Shown here one piece after another: positions 7,038 to 16,262 of a stretch of DNA of 64,000 nt (the first letter of the stretch is position 1; each line of letters opens with the position of its first letter). The notes under the pieces are model-generated. The model was given only the letters and a program-made list of their open reading frames with translations. It did no database searches and was not told where the DNA came from. The DNA lies in assembly GCA_950097015.1 (NCBI GenBank), contig CATNEN010000029.1, positions 3,925,501 through 3,989,500 on the forward strand. Reading direction: 5' to 3'. The DNA is from Macrostomum hystrix. Its lineage: Eukaryota > Platyhelminthes > Macrostomidae. The translations under genes were made by a program, and so were the position numbers.

Positions 7038-9719
7038 TTAGCTGCCTGGGCCCACGACCCCGGTGGCGGCGGAGGCCATGCCAGACACGTCCTGGAGGAC
7101 AGCCCGCACAATGTCCTCAACCATTTTACTGGTCGATTCTACCGTGAGGAGCTCACCAGGCGGTCTGGACAGGGCCCGCACAATCACCTGGGTCAGAGAG
7201 CGGGTGAACAGGGGCAACAGCATGCTCACCATCTGCTTCAAGTCAGTTTGCTGCTGCTGCTGCTGTGGCTCACTGCCAGCGTCCAGGGAGGGTGCAGCCT
7301 CATTGGCGCTCGTGCACCTGGCGCTGACAGTCTCGGCGGCCAGTCGGCTCCTGGCATCATCGGTGCTGATGAACAGCGGCCGGATGGCGGCATTGACGGG
7401 CACGTTGCGGCGGCCTTGGCGCATCAGCCAGCCACTGTCCGAAGCGTCGGACATGTCGGCGGGCGCACTCGAGGCAGGCGGGGCATCCGTAGGCGCGGCT
7501 TCCGCTGCTCGCGCCGCAGCAGCTTTGGCCTCAGCTGCCGCCTTCGTCGCCTTGGCGTGCTCCTCCTGCGCAACAGTGCAGGCTCGGCTGGTCGTGCGGT
7601 GCTGACCACCGCAGTTGGAGCATGTCGCCGGGCCTTCGTGCTGGCAGTCCTTCCAGGCATGCGAGCCGCCGCAGATTCGGCATCGCAGCTCCGCCTGGCA
7701 CTGGGCCGCACGGTGGCCGAACTGCTGGCAGCGCTGGCACTGCAGGGCGCGGATCGGCTCATCAGTGCGGCTCTCCTCACAGGCGAACCTCACAAAGTCA
7801 GTGCAGATTCCGTCACGGAGGCACTGCTCGACGGTTGCACGCGACCTCGTGAAGACGCGCATGAACCGGGTGGCCTGTCCGGACGCCTTGGCTCGAATTC
7901 GCTGGACACTAGTAATGTCCAGCTTGAGGCTGTCCCGTAGCATTGTTGCGAACTCAGCATCCGTGATGGAGAGCGGAACTTCCAGTGCAACAAATGTCTG
8001 CACACGCTGCTGTTGGACTCTGTCAGCGCCAGTCCGGTTGTCCAGCGGTCTCGATCGGGCTGGACGACGCTCGACACTGTGGCCGAGGAGGCTGTCGTGA
8101 CGCAGAGCACCGCCTAGGAAGACGTTGTAATCCCGCTCAGTGGCCGGGAATACTAGGTAGGCGGGCTGATTGGCCATTTCGGCTGTGTTGATGGCACGGG
8201 CATCGCCGGCAAAGTTGGCCTGAAGCCAGGTGATGAAGGCCACCAGCTTGCTTGCCGCACTCTGATGGACCTCGAAGACCACCGGTGGAATGGCAGCCTG
8301 GGGTCTCTTAGGAGGTGCGCGAGCCGAAGCCACTTGCGCATAGGGCCGCGCCGTCGCAGCCTGGGTCGTTGAAGCCGTCGCCGCTGCCGCTGCCGCCGAC
8401 GCCGCCGACGAACCCGTCACCGCGTTCGCCGACGCTGCCGCCGCACCCGCCGCTGCACCCCGGCCGCCGCCGCCACCTCGCGTGCCTCGCTGTCTGCCGC
8501 CGCCGCCACCGCGGCTGCCTCGCTGCTGACCGCCGCCGCCGCTCTGACCACGTGCGCCGCGCTGACCACCGCCGCCGCGCTCTGCCTGCTGGTCTTGGGG
8601 TTGGCCTGGGTTGCCTTGCCGGTCGCCGAAGGGACCGCAGTCCAGTGGCTGGCTGTAGGTTGGGTCGTCGGTCGCCGCCCTCTTGCGCCGCAGCTCCGGC
8701 TTGGTGACGCGGAATGTCAGCGAGATCCGGACGCCGGTCTGGGTGCGAACTGCAGGCACCTGATGCTGCAGCCGCTTCTGACAGTTGCCTCCCATCAGGA
8801 TCAGCGACCCAGGAAGCGTCGGAAATTTGTGCGTGACGTTGCCGTCACGTCGACGCAACATAAAAGTGCGCTCAGCGCCGAAAGAAACTGTAGCGATGGT
8901 CGGCTTGTCACCGAGCTCCCCCTCGTCATCCGCATGCCACGGAATCCGGTCCTCTGGCTCGGTGTAGAAGTTCACCAGAACGGAGTTGAACTTCGGGACC
9001 TCGAGCCCAGCATCGTCGTAAAGGAAGTCACGAATGTCTTCGATTACGGGATGCCAGGTTTGGTTCTCCTTCAGCTCAACCCCGCTGTAGGTGTACGCCG
9101 GGCCGATCCAGAAGACACGGCGCTGCTCGTGCGGGCGATGACGGAAGGCGAGTGGGAGCACGTCTTCTATCAGGCGCTGGTAGATCTGGTCGGCGACCTC
9201 GCCAAGAAAGTAGGGCGCATAGACGATGTTGCAGTCACCCGCGTAGCTCGTCTTCTGACACTCGCTGAAGTCCGGCTCGTCAGGGAGGACGATTTGAGAC
9301 ACATCAGCCTCGGACTGTACAGCGGTGGGCTTTGGGATAGTTGTTAGGGCACTTGCCATATCAGATGCCGTTGGCGCTGGCGCAGGTGCTGCCGCAGCCA
9401 CGGTCTGTTGGGCAACCGTCTCGGCTGCCTCGGCTTCATCAACGGACATTTCGTTTAATTCAGCGGTCGCAGGGGCCGCAGTCCCTGCTGGAGGCTCGTC
9501 TTCGACGATGACAAGCCGACCATCTGGCGGGCTGAGCGAGCCGCGGTCTTGGTCGCAGTTGGCCGGTTCTAAAATCTCGCTGGCCGGCATCGGAGTCGAC
9601 ATCAGCGCTGTCGCGACCTTCGGCTGTAGCTTGCGACTGGCATCCTCAGTGCGGCCGTACCGATGCTCGAGCGAGGGGCGGCCGTCGTGTTTTTTTGCAG
9701 TGGCGCTATTCGCAGCCAT
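7038..9719 (-). CDS. LINE ORF1: AlkB-like dioxygenase plus zinc-knuckle protein (copy 2)
   Basis: An 893-residue protein starting at the ATG at 9719. Residues about 140-345 form an ALKBH2/3-like domain: NxY at 250-252, iron ligands His262, Asp264 (WHADD) and His319 (LQHQVP), and 2-oxoglutarate-type arginines 331 and 337 in RISLTFR. Residues 380-420 are Gly/Arg-rich with RGG-like repeats, and 420-470 are Ala-rich. Residues about 570-655 resemble the domain that precedes zinc knuckles in Jockey ORF1 proteins. Three knuckles follow: C661-C664-H669-C674, C680-C683-H687-C692 and C700-C703-H707-C714. The tail has a short Gln run. The gag-like role in RNA binding is family knowledge; the enzyme's substrate is unknown. 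All catalytic positions are kept in both copies. Confidence 0.92.
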   Translation of the reverse strand: MAANSATAKKHDGRPSLEHRYGRTEDASRKLQPKVATALMSTPMPASEILEPANCDQDRGSLSPPDGRLVIVEDEPPAGTAAPATAELNEMSVDEAEAAETVAQQTVAAAAPAPAPTASDMASALTTIPKPTAVQSEADVSQIVLPDEPDFSECQKTSYAGDCNIVYAPYFLGEVADQIYQRLIEDVLPLAFRHRPHEQRRVFWIGPAYTYSGVELKENQTWHPVIEDIRDFLYDDAGLEVPKFNSVLVNFYTEPEDRIPWHADDEGELGDKPTIATVSFGAERTFMLRRRDGNVTHKFPTLPGSLILMGGNCQKRLQHQVPAVRTQTGVRISLTFRVTKPELRRKRAATDDPTYSQPLDCGPFGDRQGNPGQPQDQQAERGGGGQRGARGQSGGGGQQRGSRGGGGGRQRGTRGGGGGRGAAAGAAAASANAVTGSSAASAAAAAATASTTQAATARPYAQVASARAPPKRPQAAIPPVVFEVHQSAASKLVAFITWLQANFAGDARAINTAEMANQPAYLVFPATERDYNVFLGGALRHDSLLGHSVERRPARSRPLDNRTGADRVQQQRVQTFVALEVPLSITDAEFATMLRDSLKLDITSVQRIRAKASGQATRFMRVFTRSRATVEQCLRDGICTDFVRFACEESRTDEPIRALQCQRCQQFGHRAAQCQAELRCRICGGSHAWKDCQHEGPATCSNCGGQHRTTSRACTVAQEEHAKATKAAAEAKAAAARAAEAAPTDAPPASSAPADMSDASDSGWLMRQGRRNVPVNAAIRPLFISTDDARSRLAAETVSARCTSANEAAPSLDAGSEPQQQQQQTDLKQMVSMLLPLFTRSLTQVIVRALSRPPGELLTVESTSKMVEDIVRAVLQDVSGMASAATGVVGPGS

Positions 9720-10000
9720 GTGGTGTGATTTCTCACTAGTGCAGTCTGGGTGAGCAAAATAAACAAAGGGGGTAGGTGGCACGCAAAGTGCGCACTCAAT
9801 GGAGGGGGTGGGGTGACAACTAGACTAAAACAACAAGGACAGGGGGAGAGAAAAACATCAAAATAAAGCTAAAGCAGTTAAGAAAATACAAAGGACACTA
9901 TAGGGAGCTTACTGGTGTACTTTAAAAGTACCCCCTTCTTGGAATGGGGTTGCACAAATCAAGGAACACTCAATGAATGTACCTCTCCACGGAAGTCTTT
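9720..10000 (-). promoter_or_regulatory. LINE 5' leader, copy 2
   Basis: Leader of copy 2, ending at the same base as copy 1, which supports 10000 as the true 5' terminus. It keeps the 15-nt GTACTTT/AAAGTAC hairpin at 9917-9931 and the near-identical outer 100 bases. The A/C-rich inner part is shorter than in copy 1. It probably holds the internal promoter; this is inference from the family. Confidence 0.55.
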
Positions 10001-11271
10001 AGTAAAAGGCGAAAGATTTAAGCGTGGAATGAAGAGAAACCAGAGTTACCGTTTAATGGAGTAACATTCCGGTATATCAAGTTTTTGGATTTTTTTGTTT
10101 CAGAAAACCTAATTTTCGTAGTGCTTTTTCATGTATAGTTTTGGGACTGCAAAAAATAAAAAATATATTGTTTGTAAATTCGCTTTTGTAGAAATTACTT
10201 TTAAAAGTTTCTTTCGCTAGAGTATGTTGTAAGTTTTTGTTTTTAGTACTGCAGAAGTGATGCAAATCTGAACAAACTGCTATTAATTCGATGATTGTAC
10301 ACTTTCCTAGAGTTAAGAAAACTATTTGTGTCTACTTGTGTTAGTAGTGCATTTTGCACATTTCTTTCTTTCTATTCATTTATTTCGCCAGTGTTTCTTG
10401 ACTGAGTTTGACGGTACGGTACGTAATACTCGTAGTAATATAAACAGTACTGGAGTGAAGAGCAGCTCAAATTGTCATAATTTTTAATTGTCAAGTGAAG
10501 AATTTCGTCAATCGGACTTACTCTGTATTATTTGACCAACGAGCAATTACGTGCTACTACTTTATCTTGAGCAAGCAGCGAGCAGCATAAAGCTTGTGGC
10601 GCACGCACACAAATTTTCAGAGGAGGGGCTGCGGATTTTTGAAGGGTTTTGACTGTTGTGAAGGGACAGGCGGGGCAAATAATTTGCGTTACGTAACAGC
10701 CTGACCACGCCAGGACCCCTCTGTGTGTGCGTGCGCGAGTATGTGCTATTTGACAAATGTCATGGATAGTCAAAGTTGTGTTGTGGGCAGCATCTATGGT
10801 ACAAATTGCTCGCGAGCCGACTACAAACTCAGCCTGAGGTACACATAAATACGTAAAACATGTGTGCATGGGCTTCTTCAACTAGATTTCAAGTGGTTTC
10901 CTGAAATTTGTCCATATACCCCTTTCTCAACTGGAAGCAAAGAAAGAATTGACGAAATTTGGCGAAATTAGATTGCTTTGTTAAGCCATGTAAAATATTT
11001 ACTATGTCAGCCTGACATATTTCAAATCTACTCTATTCGTGCACTCGTGTCTAGCGCTTGACAATCCACTAGTCAATCACTATTACATCGATTGAGCTAA
11101 TGTTTGTTTAAAGTTGAGTAAATTTGAAAAGGCGATCTGCATCCGCTGATAAAGGAATTAAGATTTCAGCCATTTTCAATTCAATTCAATGGATGCAATT
11201 TGTTAATTTGGCGAATACGCGAACAATGTAAGTATGCTGTCACCGAAGCTGAGGTAGCTGACGAAAATAAG
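10001..11271. other. AT-rich spacer, no gene seen
   Basis: Right flank of LINE copy 2. It is A/T-rich with no long frame, tRNA signature or strong repeat. The open frames on the minus strand near 10530-10880 have no recognisable domain and no coding-like composition. Confidence 0.6.
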
Positions 11272-12625
11272 ACAGCTGAGGGAGCTGAGGCAGCTGAGGG
11301 AGCTGAGGCAGCTGAAGGAACTGAGGCAGCTGAAGGAACTGAGGCAGCTGAGGGAGCTGAGGCAGCTGAAGGAACTGAGGCAGCTGAAGGAACTGAGGCA
11401 GCTGAAGGAACTGAGGCAGCTGAAGGAACTGAGGCAGCTGAAGGAACTGAGGCAGCTGAAGGAACTGAGGCAGCTGAAGGAACTGAGGCAGCTGAAGGAA
11501 CTGAGGCAGCTGAAGGAACTGAGGCAGCTGAAGGAACTGAGGCAGCTGAAGGAACTGAGGCAGCTGAAGGAACTGAGGCAGCTGAAGGAACTGAGGCAGC
11601 TGAAGGAACTGAGGCAGCTGAAGGAACTGAGGCAGCTGAAGGAACTGAGGCAGCTGAAGGAACTGAGGCAGCTGAAGGAACTGAGGCAGCTGAAGGAACT
11701 GAGGCAGCTGAAGGAACTGAGGCAGCTGAAGGAACTGAGGCAGCTGAGGCAACTGAGGCAGCTGAGGCAACTGAGGCAGCTGAGGCAACTGAGGCAGCTG
11801 AGGCAACTGAGGCAGCTGAGGCAACTGAGGCAGCTGAGGCAACTGAGGCAGCTGAAGGAACTGAGGCAGCTGAGGCAACTAAGGCAGCTGAGGCAACTGA
11901 GGCAGCTGAGGCAACTGAGGCAGCTGAAGGAACTGAGGCAGCTGAAGGAACTGAGGCCGCTGAAGGAACTGAGGCAGCTGAAGGAAATGAGGCAGCTGAA
12001 GGAACTGAGGCAGCTGAAGGAACTGCAGAGGCAGCTGAAGGAACTGAGGCAGCTGAAGGAACTGAGGCCGCTGAAGGAACTGAGGCAGCTGAGGCAACTG
12101 AGGCAGCTGAAGGAACTGAGGCAGCTGAAGGAACTGAGGCAGCTGAAGGAACTGAGGCAGCTGAAGGAACTGAGGCAGCTGAAGGAACTGAGGCAGCTGA
12201 AGGAACTGAGGCAGCTGAAGGAACTGAGGCAGCTGAAGGAACTGAGGCAGCTGAAGGAACTGAGGCAGCTGAAGGAACTGAGGCAGCTGAAGGAACTGAG
12301 GCAGCTGAAGGAACTGAGGCAGCTGAAGGAACTGAGGCAGCTGAAGGAACTGAGGCAGCTGAAGGAACTGAGGCAGCTGAAGGAACTGAGGCAGCTGAAG
12401 GAACTGAGGCAGCTGAAGGAACTGAGGCAGCTGAAGGAACTGAGGCAGCTGAAGGAACTGAGGCAGCTGAAGGAACTGAGGCAGCTGAAGGAACTGAGGC
12501 AGCTGAAGGAACTGAGGCAGCTGAAGGAACTGAGGCAGCTGAAGGAACTGAGGCAGCTGAAGGAACTGAGGCAGCTGAAGGAACTGAGGCAGCTGAAGGA
12601 ACTGAGGCAGCTGAAGGAACTGAAC
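11272..12625. repeat. 18-bp minisatellite (about 75 units)
   Basis: Unit gaggcagctgaaggaact, very homogeneous. A block near 11745-11930 carries mostly the variant with aggcaact in place of aaggaact. Because 18 is divisible by three and the unit lacks stops in several frames, both strands stay open for about 1.4 kb. The + frame reads EAAEGT and the - frame reads VPSAAS. I do not call it coding: no conserved flanking exon sequence or domain is present. The purine-rich strand is +. Confidence 0.95.
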
Positions 12626-13380
12626 TATAATAATACTTGAACATTATAAGGAAAATATATTATATCATTTTAAGGTGGACTTTTCTATCTTTTTTCTTCA
12701 GCGAAACTCCGCAAGGCAAGTCAAGTCAGTTTTCGTTAATTTCAGCAAAGGGGAGAAGAAAATGAGATCAATATGAAGTGTTTCGTAGATCGGTTAGTTT
12801 AGTTTAGTTCCACTTGTGCCAACTAGTGCCTATGCTTAACAAACATAGTTGAACAGAACGGTGTCATGATAAGAAAACTGCAAATACGCAGAAAATTGAC
12901 CATTTCATAATAGATAAAAAGACTGCTTTACTCGTATAGTGGTATAGGAATGAGTAAGTAACAAGTGTATTGAGCGCATCTGAGCATAATGAGCTTGAAG
13001 CATTTGGCTAATTCCCACAGGGATTGGCAGTTGTAAAGGGATAATTCTCTACCCGAATGCTCCGCCATATTCCCCCAAAGCCACTTGAGCCTGCCTAGTC
13101 GATTGCCCACTAAAGCCAAAATATTCACCGCTTGCGGGCGGGTCTTTGTTCCCGGCCCCACTATTTTTCTGCCCCCCAGCTAGCAGCCCCTCATGGGACC
13201 CCAGCAAAGCCAATTTTCTTTACCGCAGACAAGCTCCCATCCTATTTTCTCCGCTAAGGATCCCAGGCCCTGCGAAAATTTAACTCCAGATTTTCGCTGC
13301 TCCTAGAGGGGTTGACATTGTTAGCCGCTTGTGTGCAAATTATTCAGTGACCCGGCCACTCATTTATGCGCTTCAGTAAA
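12626..13380. other. Spacer without recognisable gene
   Basis: Mixed-composition sequence between two minisatellites; a C-rich patch occurs at 13170-13300. No domain, tRNA-like box or inverted repeat was recognised. Confidence 0.55.
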
Positions 13381-13970
13381 TATGCTTCACAATGTCTGCT
13401 TCACAGCATTTGCTTCACAATGTCTGCTTCACAGCATTTGCTTCACAATGTCTGCTTCACAGCATTTGCTTCACAATGTCTGCTTCACAGCATTTGCTTC
13501 ACAATGTCTGCTTCACAGCATTTGCTTCACAATGTCTGCTTCACAGCATTTGCTTCACAATGTCTGCTTCACAGCATTTGCTTCACAATGTCTGCTTCAC
13601 AGCATTTGCTTCACAATGTCTGCTTTACATCATTTGCTTCACAATGTCTGCTTCACAGCATTTGCTTCACAATGTCTGCTTCACAGCATTTGCTTCACAA
13701 TGTCTGCTTCACAGCATTTGCTTCACAATGTCTGCTTCACAGCATTTGCTTCACAATGTCTGCTTCACAGCATTTGCTTCACAATGTCTGCTTCACAGCA
13801 TTTGCTTCACAATGTCTGCTTCACAGCATTTGCTTCACAATGTTTTGCTTCACAGCATTTGCTTCACAATGTCTGCTTCACAGCATTTGCTTCACAATGT
13901 CTGCTTCACAGCATTTGCTTCACAATGTCTGCTTCACAGCATTTGCTTCACAATGTCAGCCTCACAAAGT
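13381..13970. repeat. 28-bp minisatellite (about 21 units)
   Basis: The 28-bp unit begins cttcacaatgtctgcttcac and ends agcatttg. It is nearly invariant, with one T-rich variant unit near 13620 and one unit with a small length change near 13842. It is open in all three + frames only because the unit has no stop codon in any phase. Confidence 0.95.
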
Positions 13971-14079
13971 CTTGTTCTATGTCTAGGGGTCGGCAAACAT
14001 ATTAGCTAGCGGGCCAAAAAGAGAACCTAAAAGACGACAGCGGGCCGCATTGACTGTAGAAATATAAGAGAAATATATC

Positions 14080-14250
14080 AGAGATAGGGGAGAGATGAGA
14101 CACAGGAGAGATGGGACACAGGAGAGATGAGACACAGGAGAGATGGGACAAAGGAGAGACAAGGCACGGAAGAGACGAGACAATGGAGAGATAAGACACG
14201 GGAGAGACGAGACAATGGAGAGATAAGACAGGGGAAAGATGAAACAGTAT
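14080..14250. repeat. GA-rich 17-bp tandem repeat
   Basis: About ten degenerate units of the type gagatgagacacaggag on the + strand. It is purine-rich and non-coding. Confidence 0.8.
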
Positions 14251-14389
14251 ACTATAGGTGTCGGAAGGGGCAACGGGCTGGATTTGGGAGCTTTGAGGGT
14301 TGCATCTGGGACGCGGGCCGGAGTTTGCCCACCCCTGGACTAGGTCAACGAAGTAAAGTTTAAAAAAGAATTCGGAGATAAGCTGAAAG

Positions 14390-14549
14390 TTTAGAATTTG
14401 CATAAAAACATTTTTTCATTAGTTGAAACAATGTGCGTCACCAATTTACTCAATTTAGAATATTAGCTATTTAGAATTTGCATAAAAACATTTTTTCATT
14501 AGTTGAAGCAATGTACGTCACCAATTTACTCAATTTAGCTATTTAGAAT
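14390..14549. repeat. 80-bp direct duplication
   Basis: Two copies with an 80-bp period, each beginning tttagaatttgcataaaaac. They differ by a few substitutions and a slight rearrangement at the end of the unit. Confidence 0.85.
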
Positions 14550-14562
14550 CGACGAATTTACT

Positions 14563-14665
14563 TCAAGTGTTGCCTTCATGCATGTGTCGCTGATTTTATG
14601 TATGCGTCGCCGATTTTAAGCCTGTGTCGCCGATTTTAAGTATGTGTCGCCGATTTAAAGCACGC
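14563..14665. repeat. Short 20-bp tandem repeat
   Basis: About four units of the type atgtgtcgccgattttaagt, degenerate at the edges. Confidence 0.75.
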
Positions 14666-14804
14666 GTTACCAATGAAAAAATTGAAACAATGCATGCCAA
14701 ACGCGGACCCTCTAACAGCGCATTTTCCAAGCATGGTATACTGCACAAAGCGTTGAGTTGCAGACTTCATGCTAAAGATAAATCAAATTTGAAATTTCAA
14801 TAGC

Positions 14805-15228
14805 ATCTCACTCCCCACCTCACTCCTACACCCAACTCACTCCTACACCCCCTCACTCCTACACCCACCTCACTCCTACACCCCCTCACTCCTACACCCA
14901 CCTCACTCATGCACCCACCTCACTCCTACACCCACCTCACTCCTACCCACACCCCACTCCTACACCCACCTCACTCCTACACCCACCTCACTCCTACACC
15001 CACCTCACTCCTACCCACACCCCACTCCTACACCCACCTCACTCCTACACCCACCTCACTCCTACCCACACCTCACTCCTACACCCACTCACTCCTACCC
15101 CACCTCACTCCTAACACCCATCTCACTCCTACACCCACCTCACTCCTACCCACACCTCACTCCTACACCCACCTCACTCCTTCACCAACCTCACTCCTAC
15201 CCCACCTCACTCCTAACACCCATCGCAT
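14805..15228. repeat. 17-bp C-rich minisatellite (about 25 units)
   Basis: Unit cactcctacacccacct, with 1-4 bp length variants (cactcctacccacacc and others). The + strand is pyrimidine-rich. Confidence 0.9.
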
Positions 15229-15769
15229 TCCTGATAAAATGGGACGCCCTTGAGTAAATCTGAGACTCAAAGAGAAAATAAAAACAAACAGAAAGGATAG
15301 ACAATGTAATGCGAGTTGTAATGAATTTTTTTCAGAAAAATAAAAAGGGCGAGAAAAAGAGTAATTGTAACAGCTAAATAAGTTTATTGATTCGATAGAT
15401 TGAAAATCCAGACAATTCTATAGTTGATAAAAATCTGAGTATGAAACTGGGGATTAAGTAGAATGAATCGATCTGCCCGCAAAGCACGGAGACAAGATTA
15501 AAAATGGGGATCCTCTCTAACTGACGAAACAAAAAATGAGAGGAGACACTCGCGGGGGAACACGAGATTATACAGGTTGGTTGCAGAGGTACAAGAGAAA
15601 GAGGTATAGAAACGATCAGGAAGAAGTGGAGCTGGAAAGGTGACAGGATCAATCAAAATGGGAGAGGGAGAGAGAGGAAGAGAGAAGAAGATGGGAAGGA
15701 ATGAGAGGTAAAGAAGCCAGAGAATAGTTAGACTGTTGGAGGATTTGTAGAATGAGAGAATAATTATAG
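15229..15769. other. Spacer, no gene seen
   Basis: A/T-rich at first, turning into a GA-rich strand from about 15650. No coding or RNA signature was recognised. Confidence 0.55.
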
Positions 15770-16262
15770 GAGAAGGGGATAGAGGGTTAGGAGAAGGAAG
15801 GGATGATTAGGAGAAGGGAATAAGGATTAGAATAAGTGAAAGTAGGATTTGGAGAAGGGATTGAGGATTATGATAGGGTGAAAGGATTAGGAGAAGGGAG
15901 AGAAGGATTAAGAGAAGGGATAGAAGGATTAGGGAAGGGAGAGAAGGATTAGGGAAGGAGAGAAGGATTAAGAGAAGGGATAGAAGGATTAGGGAAGGGA
16001 GAGAAGGATTAGGGAAGGAGAGAAGGATTAGGGAAGGGAGAGAAGGATTAGCAAAAGGTAGAGAATGATTAGGTGAAGGGAGAGAAGGATTAAGAGTAGG
16101 GAGAGAAGGATTAAGAGTACGGAGAGAAGAGAAGGATTATGAGTAGGGAGAGAAGGATTAGGGAAGGGAGAGAAGGATTGGCAAAAGGTAGAGATGGATT
16201 AGGTGAAGGGAGAGGGATTAGGAAAGGTAGAGGGAAGAATAGGAAGAAGGAGAGAGGATGAA
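15770..16262. repeat. Degenerate GA-rich tandem repeat
   Basis: About 25 loose copies of gagaaggattagggaaggga with variable length (13-20 bp). Two nearly identical sub-blocks near 15915-16000 show recent internal duplication. Confidence 0.8.

Larger units (their letters stand above)
4081..10000 (-). mobile_element. Jockey-type LINE with AlkB ORF1, copy 2 (about full length)
   Basis: An apparently complete non-LTR retrotransposon of about 5.9 kb: leader 9720-10000, ORF1 7038-9719, ORF2 4181-6970, and a short 3' region to about 4081. Jockey affinity rests on the reverse transcriptase motifs, the endonuclease at the N-terminus of ORF2, the absence of an RNase H domain and the CCHC knuckles in ORF1. 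Both ORFs are open throughout, so the element may be competent. Its 5' boundary is set by comparison with copy 1; its 3' boundary is a guess from base composition. Confidence 0.93.

Noticed and set aside
11200-12630. 476- and 487-codon frames on opposite strands that look like repetitive proteins
   Set aside because: The 18-bp unit is a multiple of three and has no stop codon in several frames, so openness is automatic. No conserved flanking domain or splice context is present.
13331-14009. Three overlapping + strand frames rich in HSICFTMSAS repeats
   Set aside because: A 28-bp unit without stops reads the same repeated peptide in all three frames; this is a period effect.
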